Positions 8,239-18,765 of a stretch of 64,000 bases of DNA are shown here, piece by piece; positions within the stretch are counted from its first letter, which is position 1; each line of letters starts with the position of its first letter. A program made the translations under genes and the position numbers. Origin of the DNA: Microbispora sp. H13382 (GTDB taxonomy: Bacteria; Actinomycetota; Actinomycetes; Streptosporangiales; Streptosporangiaceae); assembly GCF_014161445.1 (NCBI RefSeq), contig NZ_JABBXA010000004.1, positions 424,557-488,556 on the forward strand, given 5' to 3'. The notes below the pieces were generated by a model. The model ran no database searches. It was not told the origin of the DNA and worked only from the letters and a program-made list of their open reading frames with translations.

Positions 8239-10023
8239 GTGGCCCCACCGACAAGTAGCCAGAGCAAGCCTGGACGCACACTCCTGCTGCTCCTTGCGCT
8301 CATCCTCGTCATGGGCGCGACGGTCGCCCTCCAGAAGGCGTTCGTCCCCAAATTCGGCCTCGACCTCGCGGGCGGCACCACGGTGACGCTCTCGCCGGTC
8401 ACGGCGAACGGGAAGGCGCCGTCGCAGGAGAGCCTCGACCGAGCCGTGACGATCATCCGGCAGCGCGTCAACGGCACCGGCATCTCCGACGCCCAGGTCG
8501 CGAAGGCGAACGACAACATCGTGATCCAGATTCCGGGCGCGGGCCGGGACGAGGCGCTGCGACTGGTGTCGACCACCGCCGAACTGCGTATGCGGCAGGT
8601 GCTCGCGGTGGCCGCCGCCACGAACCAGCCGGCCGAGGTGCCCACGGCGGCCCCGACGCCGAGCTCGTCGGCGGCGGCGACGCCCGCGGCCTCTGCGGGT
8701 GAGTCGACCCCTGCCAGGGAGAGCGCGCCTCCCAGCGGGAACGCCTCTCCGGCCGGCCGCGTCCTCTCGAAGGCGCTGACCGCGCCGTCCCCGGAGCCGA
8801 CGAGCACCTCGACGAGGGCCACGACCCACCGCAGGGCCGGCGCCGGGGCCGCGCGGGCCAAGGCCTCGCCCTCGGCCACTCCGAGCCCATCGCCACCGGC
8901 CGCTTCGGAGGACGCCGGCGACCCACTGGCCGGTCAGGACACCAGCGGCATCGAGCCGGCACTGCTGGACGAATTCCGTAAGATCGACTGCACCGCGAAG
9001 AACCGCGGTCAGGGCGCCATCGACGACCCGAACAAGCAGATCGTCGCCTGTAGCGACGACGGCACGGCCCGGTACATCCTGGACAAGGCCGCGGTGCAGG
9101 GCACCGAGATCAGCGGCGCGCAGGCGGGCACCGACCCCACCACCGGTGAGTGGATCATCCAGGTCGACTTCAAGTCGAAGGGCGCGTCGCTGTTCGCCGA
9201 CATCACCCGGCGCATCACCAGCCTGCCCGCCCCGCGCAACCAGCTCGCCAACGTGCTGGACGGCGTCGTCATCGTCGCTCCGACGATCGAGGAGGCCATC
9301 CCCGGCGGCAGCGCCCGCATCTCCGGCAGCTTCACCCAGACGACCGCCACAGAACTGGCCGACCAGCTCAAGTACGGCGCGCTGCCGCTGAAGTTCCAGC
9401 AGAGCTCGGTCGTCTCGGTCTCCTCGACCCTCGGCCAGGACCAGCTCAGGGGCGGCCTCATCGCCGGCGCGCTCGGTCTGATCATCGTCGTGTTCTACCT
9501 GCTGCTCTACTACCGCGGCCTGGGGCTCATCGGCATGGCCAGCCTGGCCGTGGCCACCGTGTTCACGTACCTGACGGTGGACGTGCTGAGCCACAACGCC
9601 GGCTTCCGCCTCTCGCTGCCGCACATCATCGGTCTGGTGGTCTCGATCGGCATCACCGCGGACTCGTTCATCGTCTACTTCGAACGCATCCGTGACGAGA
9701 TCAAGGAGGGCCACCGCACGCTCCGCTCGGCGGTGGAGGTGGCCTGGCGGCGCGCCCGGCGCACCATCCTGGTCGCCGACGCCGTCATGTTCATCGCCGC
9801 GGTGGTGCTCTACTTCCTCGCGGTCGGCGACGTGGCCGGCTTCGCGTTCGCGATGGGCCTGACGACGCTCATCGACATCGTGGTGGTGTTCCTGTTCACC
9901 AAGCCGCTGATGTCCCTCGTGGCGCGGTTGCGGTTCTTCTCGAAGGGCCACAAGCTGTCCGGACTCGACGCGGAGCGCATGGGCCGCACCAGCCCCGCCG
10001 AGCAGACCCTGCAGGAGGCGTGA
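8239..10023 (+). CDS. secD: protein translocase subunit SecD with a Pro/Ala/Ser/Thr-rich insertion
   Basis: 594 aa. TM1 lies at residues ~12-32; the first periplasmic part contains DLAGGTTVTL and IIRQRVNGTGISDAQV; five more membrane helices follow after about residue 400 (ALGLIIVVFYLLLYYRG; IGLVVSIGITADSFIVYFER with the RND-type Asp). SecD and SecF use the proton gradient to help pull exported proteins through. Residues ~125-237 are a disordered run rich in A, P, S and T that splits the first periplasmic domain, longer than I expect for the family. GTG start; no strong ribosome binding site is visible. Confidence 0.95.
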   Translation: MAPPTSSQSKPGRTLLLLLALILVMGATVALQKAFVPKFGLDLAGGTTVTLSPVTANGKAPSQESLDRAVTIIRQRVNGTGISDAQVAKANDNIVIQIPGAGRDEALRLVSTTAELRMRQVLAVAAATNQPAEVPTAAPTPSSSAAATPAASAGESTPARESAPPSGNASPAGRVLSKALTAPSPEPTSTSTRATTHRRAGAGAARAKASPSATPSPSPPAASEDAGDPLAGQDTSGIEPALLDEFRKIDCTAKNRGQGAIDDPNKQIVACSDDGTARYILDKAAVQGTEISGAQAGTDPTTGEWIIQVDFKSKGASLFADITRRITSLPAPRNQLANVLDGVVIVAPTIEEAIPGGSARISGSFTQTTATELADQLKYGALPLKFQQSSVVSVSSTLGQDQLRGGLIAGALGLIIVVFYLLLYYRGLGLIGMASLAVATVFTYLTVDVLSHNAGFRLSLPHIIGLVVSIGITADSFIVYFERIRDEIKEGHRTLRSAVEVAWRRARRTILVADAVMFIAAVVLYFLAVGDVAGFAFAMGLTTLIDIVVVFLFTKPLMSLVARLRFFSKGHKLSGLDAERMGRTSPAEQTLQEA

Positions 10024-11069
10024 TGCCGGGCGTGATCAGCCGCCTCTACCGCGGCGACATCAACATCGACTTCGTCGGTAAGCGCAAGGTCTGGTATGGC
10101 CTGTCGGTGTTCCTGCTGGCGGTCTCCATCCTGGGCCTGGTGCTGAACGGGCTGAACCTGGGCGTGGAGTTCCGCGGCGGTTCGGTCTTCGACTTCACGC
10201 GCACGCCCGGCTCCAGCATCGAGCAGGTCCGCGAGACCGTCGCGGACACCGGAGTCCACCAGGTCATCGTGCAGCAGGCCGGCCCCAACTGGCGGGTCAC
10301 CACCGAGAGCCTCAAGGGCGACGAGGTGACCAAGGTCCAGCAGACGGTGGCCCAGAAGTACGGCATCACGGAGGACGAGGTCAGCTCGCAGGTCATCGGC
10401 GCGACCTGGGGTGGCGAGGTCTCCCAGAAGGCCTGGATCGGCCTCGCGGTCTTCATGATCGCGATCATGCTGTACCTGTCGGTGGCCTTCGAGTGGCGGA
10501 TGGCCCTCGCGGCGATCGTCGCCCTCGTCCACGACCTCGTGATCACCGCGGGCGTCTACGCCTGGTCGGGCTTCGAGGTCACCCCGGCGACCATGCTCGG
10601 CTTCCTCACGATCCTCGGCTACTCGCTGTACGACGCGGTCGTGGTCTTCGACATGATCAAGGAGGTCACCGGCAAGCTCGGCACGAGCGCGAGGATGACC
10701 TACACGCAGGCCGCCAACAACGCGCTCAGCCACACGCTGATCCGGTCGCTGAACACCTCGCTGGTGGCGATCCTGCCGGTGGCGGCGATCCTGTTCATCG
10801 GCACCACGCTGCTCGGCGCGGGCACGCTGAAGGACCTGTCGCTGGCCCTGTTCGTGGGTATGGTCGTCGGCACCTACTCGTCCCTGTGCGTGGCGACGCC
10901 GATCCTGGTCACGCTCAAGGAGCGGGAGCCCAAGTGGCAGGCGCTGGCCCAGCGGGTGCACGCCAAGGAGGCCGCCGCCGCCAAGGCCGCCCGTACGGCC
11001 AAGGAGCCCGTCTCCGCCGGCTCGCAGAACGTCACGGCTCAGGCGACGGACAAGCGCAAGAAGCGCTGA
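10023..11069 (+). CDS. secF: protein translocase subunit SecF
   Basis: 348 aa from ATG 10023, which shares one base with the secD stop (TGATG) and follows AGGAGG by 4 nt; a GTG at 10020 is too close to that site. TM1 (WYGLSVFLLAVSILGLVLNGL), the FRGG element (GVEFRGGSVFDF), then five helices including IVALVHDLVITAGVYAW and TILGYSLYDAVVVFDMI. A Lys/Ala-rich cytoplasmic tail ends the protein. Partner of SecD in the same operon; a strong terminator follows. Confidence 0.96.
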   Translation: MPGVISRLYRGDINIDFVGKRKVWYGLSVFLLAVSILGLVLNGLNLGVEFRGGSVFDFTRTPGSSIEQVRETVADTGVHQVIVQQAGPNWRVTTESLKGDEVTKVQQTVAQKYGITEDEVSSQVIGATWGGEVSQKAWIGLAVFMIAIMLYLSVAFEWRMALAAIVALVHDLVITAGVYAWSGFEVTPATMLGFLTILGYSLYDAVVVFDMIKEVTGKLGTSARMTYTQAANNALSHTLIRSLNTSLVAILPVAAILFIGTTLLGAGTLKDLSLALFVGMVVGTYSSLCVATPILVTLKEREPKWQALAQRVHAKEAAAAKAARTAKEPVSAGSQNVTAQATDKRKKR

Positions 11070-11085
11070 TCGCGCTCGCCGCAGG

Positions 11086-11127
11086 CGCCCCCGGAACCTG
11101 TCAGGTTCCGGGGGCGTCTTCGTGTTC
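11086..11127 (+). terminator. intrinsic terminator after secF
   Basis: CGCCCCCGGAACCT (11086-11099) pairs with AGGTTCCGGGGGCG (11103-11116) around a 3-nt loop, 14 bp in all, followed by TCTTCGTGTT. It closes the yajC-secD-secF transcript. Confidence 0.9.
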
Positions 11128-11149
11128 TCCGAGCCCGCCGGGGGCCCGC

Positions 11150-11155
11150 TAGGGT
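11150..11155 (+). promoter_or_regulatory. -10 box for a leaderless apt transcript
   Basis: TAGGGT lies 7 nt before the GTG at 11163, so transcription would begin at the start codon. This TANNNT-N7-GTG layout is the usual mark of leaderless genes in actinobacteria. An upstream in-frame GTG (11154) overlaps the box and would not be on such a transcript. Confidence 0.6.
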
Positions 11156-11162
11156 GAGCGTC

Positions 11163-11669
11163 GTGACTGACTGGACCGCTCTCATCAGGGATGTTCCCGA
11201 CTACCCCAAGCCGGGCATCCTCTTCAAGGACATCACGCCGCTTCTGGCGGACCACGGCGCCTTCACCCGGGTCGTGGGCGAACTCGGGGACGGCCTGGAG
11301 TTCGACAAGGTGGTCGGCATCGAGGCCCGGGGCTTCATCCTGGCCGCGCCGGTGGCCTACCGCAGCGGCGCGGGGTTCGTACCAGTGCGCAAAAAGGGCA
11401 AATTGCCTGCGGATACGTTCGAGGCCTCCTATGATCTCGAGTACGGCTCCGCGACGATCGAGGTGCACGCTGACGCGTTCGACCCCGGAGACCGGGTCCT
11501 GATCGTGGACGACGTCCTCGCCACGGGCGGCACGGCCCGGGCGGCCGTGGAGCTGGTCAGGAGGACGGGCGCGGAGGTCGTGGCCGTCTCCTTCCTGATG
11601 GAGCTGTCCTTCCTCTCCGGCCGCGACCGGCTGCCGGGCCTGGACGTCCGGACCCTGCTCACCGTCTGA
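11163..11669 (+). CDS. apt: adenine phosphoribosyltransferase
   Basis: 168 aa. Purine salvage: adenine + PRPP to AMP + PPi. Conserved start region IRDVPDYPKPGILFKDITPLL, the FVPVRKKGKLP flexible loop and the PRPP-binding motif VLIVDDVLATGGTARA (~residues 113-128). The start at GTG 11163 fits the leaderless -10 box; GTG 11154 would add three residues. Lies between secF and relA, a conserved actinobacterial order. Confidence 0.96.
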   Translation: MTDWTALIRDVPDYPKPGILFKDITPLLADHGAFTRVVGELGDGLEFDKVVGIEARGFILAAPVAYRSGAGFVPVRKKGKLPADTFEASYDLEYGSATIEVHADAFDPGDRVLIVDDVLATGGTARAAVELVRRTGAEVVAVSFLMELSFLSGRDRLPGLDVRTLLTV

Positions 11670-11703
11670 GCGGAGCCGCCGCCCGGGGGGTACGTGGCCG
11701 AGA

Positions 11704-11727
11704 GTGCTGTGGCAGCACGGATACACT
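11704..11727 (+). promoter_or_regulatory. relA promoter region with a palindrome at the spacer
   Basis: GTGCTG-TGG-CAGCAC (11704-11718) is a perfect 6-bp inverted repeat just upstream of the -10-like TACACT (11722-11727). A protein bound there would touch the -35/spacer region. No good -35 hexamer is visible, which fits a promoter that needs help or is repressed. The relA GTG is 31 nt after the -10. Confidence 0.5.
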
Positions 11728-11758
11728 GTGGAATCTGGACTCGACGTGAGGAGTCTGT

Positions 11759-14125
<2,367 letters not shown>

Positions 14126-14184
14126 CCCCTCCACGGGCGTGATCGCGCGGTTCGCCGCAGGGACGGCGCGCGACGCGCGCACTC

Positions 14185-14403
14185 CGTGATCTCGCACTGG
14201 ACGTGGTCACAGCATGAACGAGCTGCGAACACACCGTGCGTGATCATGCGATCAACGGGTGCCTCGACCTCATCGCATGATCACGAAGGCTGTCCGCCCA
14301 GGTCGGAGCGGGGTAGGGCCGAATTCCTGCACGATCACGGACCGTGTCCGCCCGGCTCTGCCCCCCCGGCGTGCGACACACCGCACGATCACGCCGAGGG
14401 GGG
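14185..14403. repeat. cluster of five GCAYGATCACG-type motifs, two as an inverted repeat
   Basis: The 294-nt gap between the convergent relA and DUF349 genes holds no ORF I trust. It contains CGTGATCTCGCA (14185-14196), a perfect 14-bp inverted repeat CGTGATCATGCGAT (14239-14252) / ATCGCATGATCACG (14272-14285), and GCACGATCACG at 14329-14339 and again at 14393-14403. The 14-bp arms with a 19-nt loop could form a hairpin serving either transcript. Confidence 0.75.
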
Positions 14404-14419
14404 AGCGGGAGGGAGGAGG

Positions 14420-15649
14420 TCAGGAGAACTCGGCGAGCGTGCGCTCGGCCTCCTGGAGCCAGGAGCGGCGGGCGGACAGGGCCTCCTCCGCCTCCTTGAC
14501 GTCCTTGTCCCGTCCTGCCGCCTGGGCCTTGGCCAGCCGGGTCTCCAGCTGGCCGATGGACTTGAGGAGCTGGTTGACCGTGTCCTGGGCGCGGGCCCGG
14601 GCCTCGGGGTTGGAGCGCTTCCACTCGGCCTCCTCGGCCCTGCGGACCGCGTCGTCGACCTTGCGCAGCCCGCCCTCCAGGCGGTCGCGCTGGTCGCGCG
14701 GCACCGGGCCGGCGGCCTCCCAGCGCTCCAGGATGCCCCGCAGCGTCGAACGCGCGGAGCGGGCGTCGGTGACCGGCAGCAGCTTCTCGGCCTCGGCCAG
14801 CAGGGCCTCCTTCACCTCCGCGTTGGCGGCGAAGGAGGCGTCCCGCTCGGCGAAGACCGCCGAGCGGGCCTGGAAGAACTGGTCCTGGGCGCCCTTGAAG
14901 CGCGCCCACAGCTCGTCCTCGACCTCGCGGGAGGCGCGGCCCGCGGCCTTCCACTCGCGCATCAGCTCCCGGTAGGCCGCCGCGGTGGCGTTCCAGTCCG
15001 TGGAGCCCGCCAGCGCCTCCGCCTCGCCCACGATGCGCTCCTTGGTGCCGCGCACCGCGTCGCGCTGCTGGTCGAGCGAGGAGAAGTACGCCTTGCGCCG
15101 CTTGGCGAAGGCCGTACGCGCCGTGGACAGCCTCTTCCACAGCGTCGCCTCGGTGGCCCGGTCGACCCGCTCGGCGGCCTTCCACTCCTCGACGAGCTGC
15201 CGCAGCCGCTCGCCGCCGGACTTCCAGTGCGTCGTCTCCTCGGCGATGCGCTCGGCCTCGGCGACGATGCGCTCCTTCACCTCGCGCGCGTGCGTCCGGG
15301 CCTGGTCGCGCGCCGCCCGCAGTTCCTCGCGCCGCTTGCCCACCAGCTCGCTCAGCGCCGTCAGCCGGTCCTGCAGCGAGCCGAGGTCGCCGACCGCGTG
15401 CGCATCGGTCACCGACTCGCGCAGCTTGGCGATGCTCGCCTCGGCCTGGGCCGGCGCGAGGTCGGTGCCGCGCACCCGCTGCTCCAGGAGCTGCACCTGG
15501 CCCGCCAGCTCGTCGAACTTCCGGCGGTAGTAGGCCAGCGCCTCCTCCGGCTCGCCGGCCTGCCAGGACCCGACGGCCCGTTCTCCCTCAGCCGTACGCA
15601 CGTAGACGGTGCCGTCCTCGTCTACCCGGCCCCACGGGTCGGTGCTCAC
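14420..15649 (-). CDS. DUF349 domain-containing protein
   Basis: 409 aa. The minus-strand GTG at 15649 is preceded by GGGAGGA; an in-frame GTG at 15664 lies upstream of that site. Several DUF349 units (three-helix bundles, about 70 residues each) follow one another, seen in repeats such as W-K/R-x-A-x-R-x-x-R and LWARFKGAQDQFFQAR. The protein is rich in Glu, Arg and Ala and should be helical. Function is not established; family members are found near stringent-response genes, as here beside relA (convergent). Confidence 0.88.
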   Translation of the reverse strand: MSTDPWGRVDEDGTVYVRTAEGERAVGSWQAGEPEEALAYYRRKFDELAGQVQLLEQRVRGTDLAPAQAEASIAKLRESVTDAHAVGDLGSLQDRLTALSELVGKRREELRAARDQARTHAREVKERIVAEAERIAEETTHWKSGGERLRQLVEEWKAAERVDRATEATLWKRLSTARTAFAKRRKAYFSSLDQQRDAVRGTKERIVGEAEALAGSTDWNATAAAYRELMREWKAAGRASREVEDELWARFKGAQDQFFQARSAVFAERDASFAANAEVKEALLAEAEKLLPVTDARSARSTLRGILERWEAAGPVPRDQRDRLEGGLRKVDDAVRRAEEAEWKRSNPEARARAQDTVNQLLKSIGQLETRLAKAQAAGRDKDVKEAEEALSARRSWLQEAERTLAEFS

Positions 15650-15708
15650 CGTGTCCTCCCGCACTTGAATCAGCCTCCAGGGCTCGATGTGCCCTTGGTT
15701 GTATTACG

Positions 15709-16557
15709 TCAGCTCTTGCTGGTGATTGTCACGTCTTTGATGACCACAGGCTGCTTCGGGGCACCGGTGCCGTCCCCGCCGGCACTGGCGATGACGCCCT
15801 TCTTGGCGACCTTGTCCACGATTTCGAGTCCTTTGGTCACCGTACCGAAAGGCGTGTAGTCGGGCGTCAGCCCGGTGTCCCCGAACACGATGAAGAACTG
15901 GCTCCCGTTCGTGTTCGGGCCGCTGTTCGCCATCGCGAGCACGCCGCGCGTGTACTTCGCGCCCGCCAGGTTCTCGTTGACGAACCGGTAGCCCGGCCCG
16001 CCCTGGCCGTCGGTCGGGTTCTCGCCGTCGGCCTTGGCCAGCGGGTCGCCGCACTGCAGGATCGGGAAGTCCGTGCCCATCCGGTGGCACTTCGTGTCGT
16101 CGAAGTAGTCCTTGGAGGCCAGGAACTTGAACGAGTTGACCGTGCAGGGCGCCTTCTCGCTGTCCAGCCGCGCGACGATGTCGCCGAGGTTGGTCTTGAT
16201 CGTCATCGTCGCAGGGGCGGTGCTCACCTTCTCCGGCGGCGTGCCGACGTTCTTGACCTGGCCGCTGCCCTCGTCGGCCACGTAGCCGCAGGTGCCCTTC
16301 GCCGGGTCGTACGGTTTGGGGTCGGCCACGGCGGGCTTGATGCTCGCCGACGGCTTCGCCGACGCCGTGGCGTCGTCGTCGCCGCGGCCGAGCAGAGTCG
16401 TGGCCGCCACGACGCCGCCGATCACCACCACCACGGCCGCGGTGGTGCCGATGATGGCGTTGCGCCGCGCCTTCTGCTCGTGTTCCGCGCGTGCCTGCAG
16501 TTGCCGCTGGTAGTGCTCCCGGGCCAGCTGCTTCTGCCGGTCCTTGCCGGTGACCAC
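15709..16557 (-). CDS. peptidyl-prolyl cis-trans isomerase, cyclophilin type, membrane-anchored
   Basis: 282 aa from a GTG at 16557, 6 nt after GGGAGG; the ATG at 16587 lacks a site. A Lys/Arg/Gln-rich cytoplasmic start (KDRQKQLAREHYQRQ) precedes one membrane helix (NAIIGTTAAVVVVIGGVVAATTLL, roughly residues 33-56, cut here in description), a Lys/Pro linker, and an extracytoplasmic cyclophilin domain (TIKTNLGDI ... FKFLASKDYFDDTKCHR ... GGPGYRF ... NGSQFFIVFGDT). Typical catalytic Arg in the FxRxxxxF segment appears as KCHRM. Probably folds exported proteins. A paralogue lies at 20573-21490. Confidence 0.92.
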   Translation of the reverse strand: MVTGKDRQKQLAREHYQRQLQARAEHEQKARRNAIIGTTAAVVVVIGGVVAATTLLGRGDDDATASAKPSASIKPAVADPKPYDPAKGTCGYVADEGSGQVKNVGTPPEKVSTAPATMTIKTNLGDIVARLDSEKAPCTVNSFKFLASKDYFDDTKCHRMGTDFPILQCGDPLAKADGENPTDGQGGPGYRFVNENLAGAKYTRGVLAMANSGPNTNGSQFFIVFGDTGLTPDYTPFGTVTKGLEIVDKVAKKGVIASAGGDGTGAPKQPVVIKDVTITSKS

Positions 16558-16825
16558 TTCGACCTCCCGACTCGTCCTGTTTCCCATGGTCGTACGCCCG
16601 GACGCGATCTCGCCGGCGCGTGCCCGCCACGCCCGGAGGTGCTCCGGGAATGGCGGCCCGTTCTATAGCATCCGGCTCGACTGCTCCAAGAATGACTATT
16701 GAGGTGGGCGAATCGTATCGGCTGACGGGTATTGGTTCGCAGCCTGCCGACCCGCACCGGTACCCTTCGGTTACATTCGCTCGCGCAATCCTTGATTGAT
16801 CCGTAGAGACGCAGAGGCCGCTTCC
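16558..16825. other. 268-nt divergent promoter region
   Basis: Separates the minus-strand cyclophilin from the plus-strand hydrolase. A TATAGA-like -10 for the minus strand lies at about 16661-16669 (CTATAGCA on the plus strand), and GTTACATT (16770-16777) could serve the plus strand. I saw no convincing operator and no ORF. Confidence 0.35.
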
Positions 16826-17509
16826 GTGCTCGTCGCCGGGTTCCCCGCAGGGTCGTTCCAGACCAACTGTTATGTCGTCGCTCCCGCAGCAGGCGAGGAG
16901 TGCGTGGTCATCGACCCAGGTCAGGACGCCGTGGAGGATCTCGACGCGCTGCTGCGCGAGCACCGGCTGAAGCCGGTCGCGGTGCTGCTCACCCACGGCC
17001 ACATCGACCACGTGTGGTCGGTGGCGCCGGTGTGCGGCGCCCGCGACGTGCCCGCGTGGATCCATCCCGAAGACCGCGACCTGCTGTCGGACCCGGCGAA
17101 GGGGTTCCCGCCGCAGGCGGGCCAGGTGTTCGGCGGGCTGAAACTTTCCGAGCCCGACGACGTGCGGGAGCTGGCCGACGGGGCCGTGCTGTCGCTGGCC
17201 GGGCTGGAGCTCACGGTCGAGCACAGGCCGGGCCATACCTGGGGGTCGGTGACGTTCCGGACGCCCTTCGAGGACTCCGAGGTCCTGTTCGCGGGCGACC
17301 TGCTGTTCGCCGGCTCCATCGGCCGTACCGACCTGCCCGGCGGCGACTACGCCGCCATTCTGCGCAGCCTCGCCAAGACGCTGACGCTGCCGGACGAGAC
17401 CATGGTCCTGCCCGGCCACGGACCTCAGACGACCATCGGCCGCGAGCGCGCGACCAACCCCTTCCTCAGGGACGTCGCGCCGCACGCAGGCCCGACCAGG
17501 GGATTGTGA
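16826..17509 (+). CDS. MBL-fold metallohydrolase, glyoxalase II-like
   Basis: 227 aa. GTG at 16826 ([18 protein letters not shown]) follows AGAGG; the TTG at 16796 adds residues not seen in the family. Metallo-beta-lactamase fold with the zinc motif [10 protein letters not shown] (THxHxDH), later [26 protein letters not shown] and LPGHGPQTT. Family members hydrolyse thioesters such as S-lactoylglutathione or related thiol adducts; in this lineage the thiol would be mycothiol or another, not shown. Its stop shares a base with hisS (TGATG); the relA-ppi-MBL-hisS order is conserved in actinobacteria. Confidence 0.9.
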   Translation: MLVAGFPAGSFQTNCYVVAPAAGEECVVIDPGQDAVEDLDALLREHRLKPVAVLLTHGHIDHVWSVAPVCGARDVPAWIHPEDRDLLSDPAKGFPPQAGQVFGGLKLSEPDDVRELADGAVLSLAGLELTVEHRPGHTWGSVTFRTPFEDSEVLFAGDLLFAGSIGRTDLPGGDYAAILRSLAKTLTLPDETMVLPGHGPQTTIGRERATNPFLRDVAPHAGPTRGL

Positions 17510-18765
17510 TGACCTTTCAGGCGCCCAAGGGCACCTTCGACTGGATGCCCCCGCGTTCGGAGTGGGCTCTCGCCGTACGGGACGCCCTCGCCGCGCCGGC
17601 CCGCCGCGCCGGCTACGGCTACGTCGAGACGCCGGCCTTCGAGGACACGGCGCTGTTCGCCCGCGGCGTCGGCGAGTCGACCGACATCGTGACCAAGGAG
17701 ATGTACACGTTCACCAGCCGGGGCGGGCAGTCGCTGACGCTGCGCCCCGAGGGCACGGCGAGCGTGATGCGGGCCGTGCTCGAACACGGCCTGTACGGCG
17801 GGCCGCTGCCGATCAAGCTCTGGTACTCGGGCAGCTACTTCCGCTACGAGCGGGCCCAGGCGGGCCGCTACCGCCACTTCTCCCAGGTGGGAGCGGAGGC
17901 CCTGGGGGCCGAGGACCCGGCGCTCGACGCCGAGCTCATCGTCCTCGCGATGGACGGCTACGCCTCGCTGGGCCTAAGCGGCGTCCGGCTGCTGCTGAAC
18001 TCGCTCGGCTGCAAGGAGTGCCGGCCGGCCTACCGCGCCGCGCTCCAGGACTTCCTGCGAGGCCTGGACCTCGACGAGGCCACCCGCACCCGGATCGAGA
18101 TCAACCCGCTGCGCGTGCTCGACGACAAGCGTCCCGAGGTGCGCGCGCAGCTGGACGGCGCGCCGCTGGTCACCGACCACCTGTGCGGGGCCTGCAAGGC
18201 CTACCACGAGGAGGTCAGGGGCCTGCTGACGGCCGCCGGCGTGGCGTACGAGGACGACCCCCGGCTCGTGCGCGGCCTCGACTACTACACGCGCACGACC
18301 TTCGAGTTCCTGCACGACGGCCTGGGCGCCCAGTCGGCGGTCGGCGGGGGAGGGCGTTACGACGGGCTGAGCGAGCAGATCGGCGGCCCGGCGCTGCCCA
18401 GCGTGGGCTGGGCCCTCGGGGTGGACCGCACGGTGCTCGCGATGGAGGCCGAGGGCCTGCTCGCCGAGCGGCCCCGCGGCGTCGAGGTGTTCGCCGTACC
18501 GCTCGGCGAGGAGGCCAGGCGGCGGGTGTTCCCGCTCGTGAGCGAGCTGCGCCGGGCCGGCCTCGCCGTCGACATGGCCTTCGGCGGCCGTGGCGTCAAG
18601 GGCGCGATGAAGGCCGCCGACCGCAGCGGCGCGCGGTACGCGCTCATCCTCGGCGACCGAGATATCGAGGCGGGAGCCGTGCAAGTGAAGGACCTGACCA
18701 CAGCCGACCAGACCGCGGTTCCGCTCGCGGAGGTCGTCGAGTTCTTGAAGGGGAAACTCTCGTGA
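17509..18765 (+). CDS. hisS: histidine--tRNA ligase
   Basis: 418 aa, class II synthetase. Motif 1 region [16 protein letters not shown], motif 2 [17 protein letters not shown], histidine-A loop [15 protein letters not shown], motif 3 near [13 protein letters not shown], and the C-terminal anticodon-binding domain ([12 protein letters not shown] ... [12 protein letters not shown]). Makes His-tRNA(His). Coupled to the MBL gene by TGATG and to aspS by GTGA. Confidence 0.97.
   Translation: MTFQAPKGTFDWMPPRSEWALAVRDALAAPARRAGYGYVETPAFEDTALFARGVGESTDIVTKEMYTFTSRGGQSLTLRPEGTASVMRAVLEHGLYGGPLPIKLWYSGSYFRYERAQAGRYRHFSQVGAEALGAEDPALDAELIVLAMDGYASLGLSGVRLLLNSLGCKECRPAYRAALQDFLRGLDLDEATRTRIEINPLRVLDDKRPEVRAQLDGAPLVTDHLCGACKAYHEEVRGLLTAAGVAYEDDPRLVRGLDYYTRTTFEFLHDGLGAQSAVGGGGRYDGLSEQIGGPALPSVGWALGVDRTVLAMEAEGLLAERPRGVEVFAVPLGEEARRRVFPLVSELRRAGLAVDMAFGGRGVKGAMKAADRSGARYALILGDRDIEAGAVQVKDLTTADQTAVPLAEVVEFLKGKLS

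Noticed and set aside
8611..8949. SecD insertion taken as a frameshift or assembly fault
   Set aside because: The frame is open throughout and both flanks match SecD, so it is a real in-frame insertion.
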